From assembly GCA_035376985.1 (NCBI GenBank), contig DAOSSA010000021.1, forward strand, positions 1 to 41,347: a DNA stretch of 41,347 nucleotides. Reading direction: 5' to 3'. The notes beneath the pieces are model-generated. The model had not been told where the DNA came from and made no database searches. It worked only from the letters and a program-made list of their open reading frames with translations. This DNA comes from Brevifilum sp029548365. GTDB lineage: Bacteria; Chloroflexota; Anaerolineae; Anaerolineales; Anaerolineaceae. The translations under genes and the position numbers were made by a program. Positions 25,733 through 33,861 of the stretch are shown here, piece by piece (the first letter of the stretch is position 1; each line of letters opens with the position of its first letter).

Positions 25733-25741
25733 TGCTATAAT
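25733..25741 (+). promoter_or_regulatory. Extended -10 of uvrA (leaderless type)
   Basis: TGc-TATAAT (TATAAT 25736-25741) ends 7 nt before ATG 25749. A TTGACA lies at 25709-25714, but its 21-nt spacer is too long for a normal -35. There is no Shine-Dalgarno. Confidence 0.6.
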
Positions 25742-25748
25742 TGGTTGA

Positions 25749-28673
25749 ATGAGTGAAAATAAGATGATGACAGCCCGTGACAGTTTGCGTGTGGTCGGAG
25801 CACGCGAACACAACCTGAAGAACATCACCGTGGAAATCCCCCGCGATAAGCTGGTGGTGATCACCGGACTTTCTGGTTCCGGGAAGAGTTCCCTAGCGTT
25901 TGACACAATCTTTGCTGAGGGACAGCGGCGCTATGTCGAATCCCTGTCGGCCTATGCCCGCCAGTTTTTAGGCCAGATGAGCAAACCCGATGTGGAATCG
26001 ATTGAAGGGCTTTCTCCCGCGGTTTCGATAGATCAAAAATCCACCTCGCACAATCCCCGCTCTACGGTGGGAACGGTGACCGAGATCTACGATTACCTGC
26101 GCCTGTTATATGCTCGCGTGGGCATTCCCCACTGCCCGATCTGTGGACGGGTGGTGCAGAAACAATCTGCACAGGAGATTATCGAGGCGATCGAAGCCCT
26201 GCCCGAGGGCAGTCGCCTGCAGATTCTGGCGCCCCTGGTACGCGAGCGCAAGGGCACTTACCAGGCTGTCTTTGATGAGATCCTTAAAGCTGGCTTCGTA
26301 CGCGCCCGTGTTGATGGCGAAACCCGTTCCCTGGATGATGAAATTATCCTCTCACGCTATAAAAAACATACCATTGAAGCCGTGGTAGACCGGGTGATCC
26401 TGCATGCTTACGAAGATCCTGAAGACGCCAAAGCATCCCGCTCGCGCCTGACCGATTCCGTTGAAACAGCCCTGAAATTTGGCGATGGATACGTCACTGT
26501 GCAAATCCTCTCAGAAGAGGCGGGACAGGATATCCAGTATTCAGAACACCTGGCCTGCCCGGAGCACGGCAGTGTAATCACCGAGATCGAACCGCGCACC
26601 TTTTCCTTTAACACCCCTCATGGCGCCTGTCCTACCTGCCAGGGGCTTGGCAGCCGCCGGGAAATTGACCCTGATTTGCTGATCCCCGACCGCTCTGTGG
26701 CGTTGATCGACGGGGCTATTGCGGATGATTCCTGGCATGGGCCCAAAGAAAATGGCGGTTATTACTGGCAGATGCTGGAAGCCGTTGCACATCATTATCG
26801 CATCGACCTGGAAGCGCCGGTGTCCTCCATCCCCGATGAAAAGCTGAACATCCTTTTCTATGGTTCCGGCGGTAAAGAGCTGACCGTGTCCTTTTCCGGG
26901 CGCAACGGTCGCCAGAGCACCTTCAAAGCATCCTTTGAGGGTGTGATCAACAATATTGAACGCCGCTATCGCGAGACAAATTCCGAATATGTGCGGAGCA
27001 GGATTGGCGAATTTATGAGCGGCAAACCCTGCCCAACCTGCCAGGGTAACCGTTTGCGCCCAGAAGTTTTGGCGGTGACCGTTGACGGGTTTAATATCGT
27101 GGCGGTTACCGCATGGCCGGTAAAACACAGCCTGGAATGGGTCCGGAACCTGGCGGGTGACGATTCTCCCCTGAGTACGCGCGAACGCTTGATTGCCGAC
27201 CGCATCCTTAAAGAGATTGAAGGCCGACTGGGCTTCCTGGTCAACGTTGGGCTGGACTACCTGACTCTGCAGCGCTCAGCTGGCTCCCTGTCGGGTGGGG
27301 AAGCACAGCGTATCCGGCTGGCCACCCAGGTTGGCTCGCGGCTGATGGGCGTTCTATACGTGCTGGATGAGCCCTCTATCGGTCTGCACCCGCGCGACAA
27401 CGACCGCCTGCTGACCACACTGGAAGGGATGCGCGATCTGGGCAATACCGTCCTGGTGGTTGAACACGATGACGATACCATCCGCAGGGCAGACTGGATC
27501 GTCGATCTGGGTCCCGGCGCTGGCGACCTGGGCGGCGAGGTTGTCGCTGAAGGTCCTCCGGATACGATCATCAACCATCCCAAATCGATCACCGGCGCCT
27601 ACCTCTCCGGCAGGATGTACGTCCCCGTGCCTGACAAGCGTCGCGCTGGCAACGGCACACACCTGCGTTTGCTTGGCGCCCGGGTGAACAACCTCAAAAA
27701 TGTCACCCTTGATTTACCTCTGGGCAAGTTTATCTGTGTGACCGGCGTATCCGGATCGGGAAAATCCTCGCTGCTGATCGACACCCTCTATCGCAGCCTG
27801 GTCCGTCAACTGCATGGCGCCCATACGTCACCCGGTGAATACGATTTTATCGAAGGGCTTGAGCACGTTGACAAGGTCATCAACATCGACCAATCGCCAA
27901 TCGGCCGCACACCGCGCTCTAACCCCGGCACCTACACCGGTTTATTCGATGCCATCCGCGATCTGTTCGCCGAATTACCCGAGAGTAAAATGCGCGGCTA
28001 TAAAAAGGGACGCTTCAGCTTCAACGTCAAGGGGGGACGCTGCGAAGCCTGTGCCGGTCAGGGGCAGTTGAAGATCGAAATGCAATTCTTGCCCGATATT
28101 TATGTACCCTGTGATGTGTGTCACGGCTCGCGTTACAACCGTGAGACGCTGCAAATCCTGTTTAAAGAAAAGAGCATCGCCGATGTGCTGGATATGACCA
28201 TCGATGCCGCAATCGGCTTTTTCCAGGCCTTCCCCAAGATTGTTCGCCGATTGGAGACTCTGCAGGATGTGGGGCTGGGTTACATCCGGCTGGGTCAATC
28301 TGGCACCACGCTCTCAGGCGGCGAGGCACAACGCGTCAAGCTTTCCAAAGAGCTCTCGCGCCGGTCCACCGGCAGCACCCTGTATGTTCTGGATGAGCCC
28401 TCGGTGGGTCTGCACGCGGCCGATGTGCACCGGTTAATTGATGTTTTGCAGCGCCTGGTGGATGAAGGCAATACCGTGGTGATCATTGAGCACAACCTGG
28501 ATATCATCAAGGTGTCGGACTGGATCATCGATCTGGGCCCCGAAGGCGGTGATGCTGGCGGCGAGATCATTGCCGTGGGCGAACCCGAAGAGATCTGCGA
28601 AATGGAGCATTCCTACACCGGCCAGTTCATGAAGCGTATCCTTGAATGCAGGAAGTCAAACCTGCCCGCATGA
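25749..28673 (+). CDS. uvrA: Excinuclease ABC subunit UvrA
   Basis: The damage-recognition ATPase of nucleotide excision repair. 974 aa, near the usual 940-960. The first ABC domain has Walker A GLSGSGKSS; the second has GVSGSGKSS. Signature motifs SLSGGEAQRIRLA and TLSGGEAQRVKLS are present, with Walker B VLDEPSIGLHPRD and VLDEPSVGLHAAD. The first zinc module reads LACPEHG ... GACPTCQGLG, with His in place of the second Cys. The second is GRCEACAGQG ... CDVCHG. The UvrB-interaction region includes the SDNIEGLSPAVSIDQK-type segment (here SIEGLSPAVSIDQK). Start ATG 25749 is supported by the -10 only 7 nt upstream. Possible weak hairpins (28676-28691, 28695-28721) follow the stop. Confidence 0.97.
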   Translation: MSENKMMTARDSLRVVGAREHNLKNITVEIPRDKLVVITGLSGSGKSSLAFDTIFAEGQRRYVESLSAYARQFLGQMSKPDVESIEGLSPAVSIDQKSTSHNPRSTVGTVTEIYDYLRLLYARVGIPHCPICGRVVQKQSAQEIIEAIEALPEGSRLQILAPLVRERKGTYQAVFDEILKAGFVRARVDGETRSLDDEIILSRYKKHTIEAVVDRVILHAYEDPEDAKASRSRLTDSVETALKFGDGYVTVQILSEEAGQDIQYSEHLACPEHGSVITEIEPRTFSFNTPHGACPTCQGLGSRREIDPDLLIPDRSVALIDGAIADDSWHGPKENGGYYWQMLEAVAHHYRIDLEAPVSSIPDEKLNILFYGSGGKELTVSFSGRNGRQSTFKASFEGVINNIERRYRETNSEYVRSRIGEFMSGKPCPTCQGNRLRPEVLAVTVDGFNIVAVTAWPVKHSLEWVRNLAGDDSPLSTRERLIADRILKEIEGRLGFLVNVGLDYLTLQRSAGSLSGGEAQRIRLATQVGSRLMGVLYVLDEPSIGLHPRDNDRLLTTLEGMRDLGNTVLVVEHDDDTIRRADWIVDLGPGAGDLGGEVVAEGPPDTIINHPKSITGAYLSGRMYVPVPDKRRAGNGTHLRLLGARVNNLKNVTLDLPLGKFICVTGVSGSGKSSLLIDTLYRSLVRQLHGAHTSPGEYDFIEGLEHVDKVINIDQSPIGRTPRSNPGTYTGLFDAIRDLFAELPESKMRGYKKGRFSFNVKGGRCEACAGQGQLKIEMQFLPDIYVPCDVCHGSRYNRETLQILFKEKSIADVLDMTIDAAIGFFQAFPKIVRRLETLQDVGLGYIRLGQSGTTLSGGEAQRVKLSKELSRRSTGSTLYVLDEPSVGLHAADVHRLIDVLQRLVDEGNTVVIIEHNLDIIKVSDWIIDLGPEGGDAGGEIIAVGEPEEICEMEHSYTGQFMKRILECRKSNLPA

Positions 28674-28753
28674 CCCATGCCTTTTGGCATGCTGTGGTTG
28701 GTCACACCGCTTTGGCAACCAAACTTTCCCCAACTGGATGACTCGACCTAAAT

Positions 28754-28782
28754 TTGATAATCGGATAAAATGGAATTATAAA
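28754..28782 (+). promoter_or_regulatory. Promoter of the LysM gene
   Basis: TTGATA (28754-28759), a 17-nt spacer and TATAAA (28777-28782). The start would be near 28789, with a leader of about 58 nt ending in AGAGGA (28835-28840), 6 nt before the ATG. Confidence 0.6.
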
Positions 28783-28846
28783 TTTATGATATATTTGGGG
28801 CTTTCCGGCATGTTTTCCGGAATGATATAGAAAAAGAGGAAATCTT

Positions 28847-29569
28847 ATGAGCAAAAAAGATGCGAAAAACGTGATTTCATCTTATCGGAAAAAGCAGAAG
28901 ATGGGACCTTACATCCTTGGTGGACTGGCAATTCTGCTGGTGGTCGTCGGTATTGTTCTGCTGGTGGTCTACCTGGTCGGTGGCGGGGCTGGCTTACAGC
29001 TCTCGTTCTTGAACTCCCCCACCCCAACACAGACAGAGACGCCAACGCCAACGCCTGTCACACCCACGGCGACCTTCACCATGACCCCTACAGTTACCAA
29101 CACCCCGACACCTACTTCAACCAGTACACCTTCGGTGCCGTTTGAATACGTGGTCCAGGAAGGCGACAACTGCACCACCATTGCTGAGAAATTTGAGGTT
29201 GATGTGGAAGTTCTCCTGGTGCTCAACAACCTCGATGGCAGGTGTTTCATCACCCCGGGACAGACCATCCTTATCCCTGCGCCCGGTCAGCAATTGCCCA
29301 CCCCCACGCCGCTGCCGGATGACACCGCACCGGGAACGCTGATCGAATACCGTGTACGACCCAATGACAATCTATTTAACCTGGCTGTGCAATTCAACAG
29401 CACGATTGACCGCATCATGGTTGAAACCAACCGTTTCCGCCGCGAAAACAAAATGGATGAGATGAAAGATGACACGGACATAAAAGTCGGCGATATTCTG
29501 ATCATCCCGGTCAATATCGTGCCAACACCGATCCCCACTGCAACGGCAACGGTAACGCCGACCCCCTGA
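28847..29569 (+). CDS. Membrane-anchored double-LysM protein
   Basis: A 240-aa cell-envelope protein. Residues 1-21 are a Lys-rich cytoplasmic tail, 22-46 a single membrane segment, and 55-95 a Thr/Pro/Ser-rich linker. Two LysM domains follow. LysM1 (about 100-143) has YVVQEGDNCTTIAEKF ... PGQTILIP, and LysM2 (about 168-222) has YRVRPNDNLFNLAVQF ... VGDILIIP. LysM2 has an insert with many charged residues. A short Thr/Pro-rich tail ends the protein. LysM domains bind peptidoglycan or chitin-like sugars, so it probably tethers membrane and wall; no catalytic domain is present. A good Shine-Dalgarno (AGAGGA) fixes the start. It converges on the HEAT-repeat gene. Confidence 0.92.
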   Translation: MSKKDAKNVISSYRKKQKMGPYILGGLAILLVVVGIVLLVVYLVGGGAGLQLSFLNSPTPTQTETPTPTPVTPTATFTMTPTVTNTPTPTSTSTPSVPFEYVVQEGDNCTTIAEKFEVDVEVLLVLNNLDGRCFITPGQTILIPAPGQQLPTPTPLPDDTAPGTLIEYRVRPNDNLFNLAVQFNSTIDRIMVETNRFRRENKMDEMKDDTDIKVGDILIIPVNIVPTPIPTATATVTPTP

Positions 29570-29584
29570 TTCAAGGCCCGAGTT

Positions 29585-29642
29585 AAAAAACAACACCGCA
29601 GCGGCTTGAGCTTTCACCTTGCAAGAAAGCCAGGCTGCTGCG
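29585..29642 (-). terminator. Terminator of the HEAT-repeat gene
   Basis: A long hairpin: 19-nt arm (29597-29615) and 18-nt arm (29625-29642) pair over 18 bp with one bulge and two G-U pairs, with a 9-nt loop. On the minus strand it is followed by GTTGTTTTTT, and it starts 22 nt after the HEAT gene stop. It may serve the convergent LysM gene too, although no T-run follows on that side. Confidence 0.75.
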
Positions 29643-29664
29643 CTTGCTTAAATGAGGGTGCGGG

Positions 29665-31065
29665 TTACGCGTCCAATTTCCTGTTCAGCGCATCGCGTAG
29701 ATATAAAATCAAAGTCGAAAGCGCCCGGTCCACTTCGGCCAGTTCGCCCAGGTCGAAATCCTTTTGCAGCGAAGGCAAAGCGTTCTGCCAGGACTCAAGG
29801 GAAACCAGCAACTTGTGAGCATCTTCACTTAACGCCTTCGGCACAGGGGCACGCATTTCCACGACCTTTGCAAGCAGCGGCTGGACTGTGTCCAGATCGT
29901 GGGCTTGTAGCGCATCCTTTACAAAATCTGCTGTTTCCGGGTTCTTGGCCAGACTTAACAATGCCTTTTTACCCTCCGGGGTCAGGAAATCAACCTCAGC
30001 CAGGCATTGCGCAACCGCCCGCCTAACATACAGGTTAAGATCCTCCGAAAGGTCAACCAGATCCGCCAGGGCGTCCTGCTCTAAAAGCCGGGTGAGCGCA
30101 ATCACTGCCTGGGGGCGAACAAAGGGGTTGGGGTCGCTGAAGGCAATCTCGCGCACATCATCAATTGAGACCTTATCACCCCATTTCGAAACCGCGGCCA
30201 GCGCTGTTTCGCGTACAGTGATGGCTTTGTCTTTAAGCAACGGACGAATTAATGGCAAGGCTGCAGTGTAATCTGCCTTGATCATCATTTCAATCAGGTT
30301 GCGGCGCAAGCTATTACTGGGATCATTCAACAAGGGTGAAAGGATCGCTGCGGCTTCCTCGGCATTCATATCAACCAGAGCCTCCACCGCTGCACTTCGC
30401 AATCCTACCTCATGCTCAGCTATTCCAACCAAGGTGGGGATCGCTTCCCTGGTGTTTAACCGGGTCAAGGCTTCAATGTAAAGTTTGGGAAGTTTGAGAT
30501 CATGCTTGCCATTGGTTTGCATCAGATCCTGCAATGCTTGTAAGATTAAACCGCTGCAAGAATCCAATTGTAACCACCCGCATACCCTGACCGCAGCCAG
30601 ATGGACCAGGTACTCATCTGATTGTAAGAACGCCGGTAATCGATTTTCAATCCGCTGGGGGTCGATACGCGCGATCGCCAGGATGGCCGCTTGCACAACA
30701 ATCGGTTCTGCATCATCCAAACATGCCTCAATTTGGTTGACTGCCTGGGCGGCTCCCAGCAGCCCCAGTGAATTAACTGCTGCCGCGCAGACATAATGAT
30801 TCGGGTCGTCAATTGCGGTCAATAAATGTGAAACCACCTCCGCCGCTGGCAATTCCACAGAGCGCCCAAGGGCTTCCGCTGCTGCAGAACGAACAAATCC
30901 ATTGGGGTCCTGTAATAATTTCATCAGGATATCAGGCCTGGACTTCAATTCCCCCAGGCGCTTGGCAGCAAATGACCGGTCGCGGGGATTACGGGACTGG
31001 ATCAGTGCTAAACAGCGTTCAACTTCTTCTGATTTATCTTTATTTCTTTTTAGGTGGTCGTCCAT
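29665..31065 (-). CDS. HEAT-repeat protein
   Basis: A 466-aa soluble alpha-helical protein made of HEAT/PBS-lyase-type repeats. Repeats of about 30 residues are visible throughout: DRSFAAKRLGELKS, GFVRSAAAEALGRS, HYVCAAAVNSLGLLG, EPIVVQAAILAIARI, VGLRSAAVEALVDM, ITVRETALAAVSKWG and PFVRPQAVIALTRL. Such proteins act as scaffolds; the partner is unknown. No membrane segment. The last 70 residues differ and lack the repeat. It follows rsmG by 41 nt on the same strand. No Shine-Dalgarno precedes ATG 31065, but a weak -10-like TAAACT ends 9 nt upstream (31075-31080), so a leaderless start is possible. Confidence 0.85.
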   Translation of the reverse strand: MDDHLKRNKDKSEEVERCLALIQSRNPRDRSFAAKRLGELKSRPDILMKLLQDPNGFVRSAAAEALGRSVELPAAEVVSHLLTAIDDPNHYVCAAAVNSLGLLGAAQAVNQIEACLDDAEPIVVQAAILAIARIDPQRIENRLPAFLQSDEYLVHLAAVRVCGWLQLDSCSGLILQALQDLMQTNGKHDLKLPKLYIEALTRLNTREAIPTLVGIAEHEVGLRSAAVEALVDMNAEEAAAILSPLLNDPSNSLRRNLIEMMIKADYTAALPLIRPLLKDKAITVRETALAAVSKWGDKVSIDDVREIAFSDPNPFVRPQAVIALTRLLEQDALADLVDLSEDLNLYVRRAVAQCLAEVDFLTPEGKKALLSLAKNPETADFVKDALQAHDLDTVQPLLAKVVEMRAPVPKALSEDAHKLLVSLESWQNALPSLQKDFDLGELAEVDRALSTLILYLRDALNRKLDA

Positions 31066-31106
31066 TACTACTTAAGTTTACTACATTCCGGATTTATCCG
31101 GCTTTC

Positions 31107-31823
31107 TCACAGAATGGGTCGTTTGGAGGGTATACCGGTACGGCGTGGATATTCATCGGGAGTTTGGGCAACTTTATCCACTATGACAATAAAGCGTTCC
31201 TCCACGACTCCTGGCAACTCGATGTGAACCAGTTTATGCAGTTTTCCCCCCAGCAGGTGGATCGCCCGGCTGGCGCTGTGAGTTTCCACCGGGGCGGTTT
31301 CCCCCTTCATCGCCATCACCTTGCCGTTCCGGTGAATCAAGGGCAGCAGGTACTCCATCAGAATGGGCATGCGGGCAACAGCATGCGCCACCGCCAGATC
31401 ATAGGTCTGGCGGTGATCCAGGTCCTGACCGACCACCTCAGCGCGTTCAGACAAAATGGTTACCTGTTCCAATCCGAGGCGCTGGACAATGTGGCGGCAA
31501 AACTCCGCCTTCTTTCCTACCGATTCAACCAGCGTAACCCGGGTTTTGGGCCACAACACCTTCAGTACCAAACCGGGAAAGCCGGCGCCGGTGCCCACGT
31601 CGATCAGCCGTTCAGGCGGTACGCGCTGGCCCCAGGCTTTCTGAACCGTCATCGAGTCGAGAAAATGTTTAACCCGCACGCTTTCAGGATCGTTAACCGC
31701 AGTGAGATTAACTTTCTGATTCCATTCTAAAAGCTCATTTTCGTAGATTTTCAGCAGGGCGATTTTTTCACTTGAAAGCTCAAATCCTAACACGGACCTG
31801 ACCTGGTCGATAAGTTTTTGCAT
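31107..31823 (-). CDS. rsmG: 16S rRNA (guanine-527-N7)-methyltransferase RsmG
   Basis: Methylates G527 (E. coli numbering) of 16S rRNA with S-adenosylmethionine. 238 aa, the standard length. Family motifs are YENELLEWNQKVNLTAVNDP, VKHFLDSM, the SAM-binding LIDVGTGAGFPGLVLK, VTLVESVGKKAEFC, and DLAVAHAVARMPILMEYLLPL. The C-terminal YPRRTGIPSKRPI segment is typical. ATG 31823 has AGGA (with GGATAGGA) about 11 nt upstream. The leader contains a short hairpin AACCGC/GCGGTT (31848-31868). Followed by the HEAT-repeat gene, probably in one operon. Confidence 0.96.
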   Translation of the reverse strand: MQKLIDQVRSVLGFELSSEKIALLKIYENELLEWNQKVNLTAVNDPESVRVKHFLDSMTVQKAWGQRVPPERLIDVGTGAGFPGLVLKVLWPKTRVTLVESVGKKAEFCRHIVQRLGLEQVTILSERAEVVGQDLDHRQTYDLAVAHAVARMPILMEYLLPLIHRNGKVMAMKGETAPVETHSASRAIHLLGGKLHKLVHIELPGVVEERFIVIVDKVAQTPDEYPRRTGIPSKRPIL

Positions 31824-31982
31824 GCGAAGTTGTTTCCTATCCTGAACAACCGCAGTATTTCAGCGGTTTTGTCCCGATAATTTAGATCATCGTCGGGCAA
31901 CGAATGATCAGATCGAACAAGCTAATTTTAACCACAACGCACCGGAAATACCAAGTTCATATCCTTCCCCCTGGATATTTCA

Positions 31983-32858
31983 TTAAAGAGTCGCCTTGCG
32001 CTCTTTTCCAAAAATCTGTGAAACAAGCGTGCCGATTAATATCAAACCAGCGCCGAGCAAATCGCGCGCTGCCATCGCTTCATGGAGGAACAACCAACCA
32101 CCCAGGCCGGCAAAAGCGCCCTCCAGGCTGAGGATGATGACCGCATGGGTTGGGTTAGCAGTACGCTGCGCGATGACTTGCAGGGTATAAGCCAGACCCA
32201 CTGATAAAAATGACCCGTACAGAAGAGTCCACAAGCCATCGCGAATTCCGCTAATGCTAATCGGCTCAAAAAACAGTGCGGCAGCCAGGCTCAGAAACCC
32301 GCAAACGGCAAACTGCAAGCATGCCAGCTGCACCGGTCCTACAGGGTCGGCATATTTGGCAATCAGGTGCACATGCACTGCCCAGATAAAAGCCCCGGTG
32401 AAGAGAACAAGGTCATAGGGTGAGATCGTCCATCCACCTTTGAATGACAGCAGGTACAATCCGGCTACTGCCAGTAGCGCGCCGGTCCAATGGGCGATAT
32501 GTGTGCGCTGCCCCCAGAAAAAAGCCAGCAAGGGCACCAGGATCACGTACAATCCGGTAATAAAGCCGCCCTTGCCAGCAGTTGTTCCCATTAATCCCAC
32601 CTGTTGCAGTGATGAAGCGATAAACAGAACCACGCCCGTCAATCCAATCGGCACAGCGCAGGTTTTCAGGCTGAACCCTGTTGAAGCTGGATTCTTCCTG
32701 CGCTGCCAGATCAGAATCGGCACCAGGGAAAGCGCGCCCAGGCTGAAGCGGATCCCGTTAAAAGTAAACGGCCCCATATGGGACATGCCAACTCGTTGGG
32801 CAACGAAGGCAAAGCCCCAAATGGCAGCCGTTAATAGTAATAAGAGGTCGACCTTCAA
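31983..32858 (-). CDS. EamA/DMT family transporter
   Basis: A 291-aa integral membrane protein with about ten membrane segments in two EamA halves (drug/metabolite transporter superfamily). The N-terminal LLLLLTAAIWGFAFVAQRVGM and FNGIRFSLGAL are characteristic. The second half contains LVLFTGAFIWAVHVHLIAKYADP and AVIILSLEGAFAGLGGWLFLHEAM. Substrates of such carriers include amino acids, nucleotide sugars and other metabolites; none can be assigned. It starts 7 nt after sodX, so it is cotranscribed with sodN-sodX, a link I cannot explain functionally. It ends in a charged KERKATL tail. Confidence 0.9.
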   Translation of the reverse strand: MKVDLLLLLTAAIWGFAFVAQRVGMSHMGPFTFNGIRFSLGALSLVPILIWQRRKNPASTGFSLKTCAVPIGLTGVVLFIASSLQQVGLMGTTAGKGGFITGLYVILVPLLAFFWGQRTHIAHWTGALLAVAGLYLLSFKGGWTISPYDLVLFTGAFIWAVHVHLIAKYADPVGPVQLACLQFAVCGFLSLAAALFFEPISISGIRDGLWTLLYGSFLSVGLAYTLQVIAQRTANPTHAVIILSLEGAFAGLGGWLFLHEAMAARDLLGAGLILIGTLVSQIFGKERKATL

Positions 32859-32865
32859 GAGGCGC

Positions 32866-33177
32866 TCAGTTCTTCCGGTCGGAATGATTACGAATGTGCC
32901 AGATCACCTTGCTGTGCACCCGTTTTCGTGGAACCGCTCCGAAATTGCGGCTATCAGTACTGGCAATCTGCGTGCCGCGCACTTCAAAGAACTGGCCACC
33001 TTCCAGCACGCGGTGAACGCGCTTGAGCAGCGTGCCATAGCCAGGTTGTTGAAAGACGATCACATCGCCAGTTTTGATCTTCCCGGCAGGGAAGGGAACG
33101 TCAGCAGCCAGGACATAATCGCCCTCGCGAAAATCAGGCCACAGGCTCGAACCGCGCACCTTAAGCAGGCGGACCAT
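32866..33177 (-). CDS. sodX: Nickel-type superoxide dismutase maturation protease (SodX, S26 family)
   Basis: A 103-aa S26 signal-peptidase-like protease. The catalytic Ser is S11 in VRGSSLWPDF (residues 7-16), and the general-base Lys is K52 in GTLLKRV. The intermediate GDYVLAADVPF and GDVIVFQQPG segments are typical. There is no N-terminal membrane anchor, as expected for SodX, which cleaves the SodN propeptide in the cytoplasm to expose the nickel-binding His. Its start is 5 nt after the sodN stop, which confirms the pairing. EamA follows 7 nt later. Confidence 0.88.
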   Translation of the reverse strand: MVRLLKVRGSSLWPDFREGDYVLAADVPFPAGKIKTGDVIVFQQPGYGTLLKRVHRVLEGGQFFEVRGTQIASTDSRNFGAVPRKRVHSKVIWHIRNHSDRKN

Positions 33178-33182
33178 ACGGA

Positions 33183-33686
33183 TTAAAGGAGCGGAACAAC
33201 GATTTCATCGGTGACCGGGAAGGGAGCCGCCACCCGTTTTGTTTCCTTGCCTTTGATCTGCCAGAAAATTTCTGCAAACTCATTAACCGCTTCCAGCAGC
33301 GCCACGCCTGACTCACGGTCAACGGTTTGGCGGGCTTTGGAGCCAAGCTGCAGAATTTTGTGCACCAGGCCGGATAGTTGTGGGTAGGATTCGATGTGCT
33401 GGTCTTTGATGAAATCACCCCAGATAACCCGGATCTCGTGCTTGGTTAATTCTGCGTGTTCTTCTTTAACCGCCACATAGCGCGCCATGCTGTTGAGATA
33501 TTCTGCATCGATAGTGTCGCTATGAGCTTCAACCAGGCCGTCGATCAGGTCAATCATGCGAATTACGGTCAGCGCACCGATCAATGCAAGGTGCGGATCA
33601 TAAATACCGCAGGGTATATCGCAATGGGCGTCCACAACCTCAACAGGGTTATGCTGGTCTATTTTTCGGGCGATTTTGTGTAACAT
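33183..33686 (-). CDS. sodN: Nickel-containing superoxide dismutase
   Basis: Dismutes superoxide with a nickel hook. 167 aa. The nickel-hook motif HCDIPCGIYDP is at residues 21-31: after removal of the 20-residue propeptide, H21, C22 and C26 become His1, Cys2 and Cys6. Further matches to family members are AELTKHEIRVIWGDFIK and YPQLSGLVHKIL, with the late EIFWQIKGKE. The mature protein would be 147 aa, longer than the roughly 117 aa of the Streptomyces enzyme, mainly from a C-terminal tail rich in hydrophobic residues. Start ATG 33686 has GGAGGT 4-9 nt upstream. First gene of a sodN-sodX-EamA unit. Confidence 0.95.
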   Translation of the reverse strand: MLHKIARKIDQHNPVEVVDAHCDIPCGIYDPHLALIGALTVIRMIDLIDGLVEAHSDTIDAEYLNSMARYVAVKEEHAELTKHEIRVIWGDFIKDQHIESYPQLSGLVHKILQLGSKARQTVDRESGVALLEAVNEFAEIFWQIKGKETKRVAAPFPVTDEIVVPLL

Positions 33687-33737
33687 GTTTACCTCCAGTT
33701 TAGTGTTGATAATGGTTTACGAGCACTTGTCGAGATC

Positions 33738-33766
33738 ATTATATTTTTTATAACATGGTTCTGCAA
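33738..33766 (-). promoter_or_regulatory. Promoter of sodN
   Basis: On the minus strand TTGCAG (33761-33766), a 17-nt spacer and TATAAT (33738-33743). The start would be near 33731, with a leader of about 45 nt. I see no clear operator for Nur or Fur. Confidence 0.6.
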
Positions 33767-33861
33767 ATTAATGGTAAAACCGCGTAGGTTTATACCAGAA
33801 TGCTGGTTGATTCAACAGATTTTGATGCAATGCGAGCCTGACCCAAACAATCCGGACCGCT

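Noticed and set aside
26408..26700. Loss of the first UvrA zinc site (His for second Cys)
   Set aside because: His can coordinate zinc and similar substitutions occur in actinobacterial UvrA as I recall them, so this is not evidence of a broken gene.
28676..28721. Hairpins after uvrA as a rho-independent terminator
   Set aside because: Stems are only 6 bp and no T-run follows.
31959..31978. ATATCC/GGATAT hairpin after the EamA gene
   Set aside because: The stem is 6 bp with no T-tract; too weak to call a terminator.
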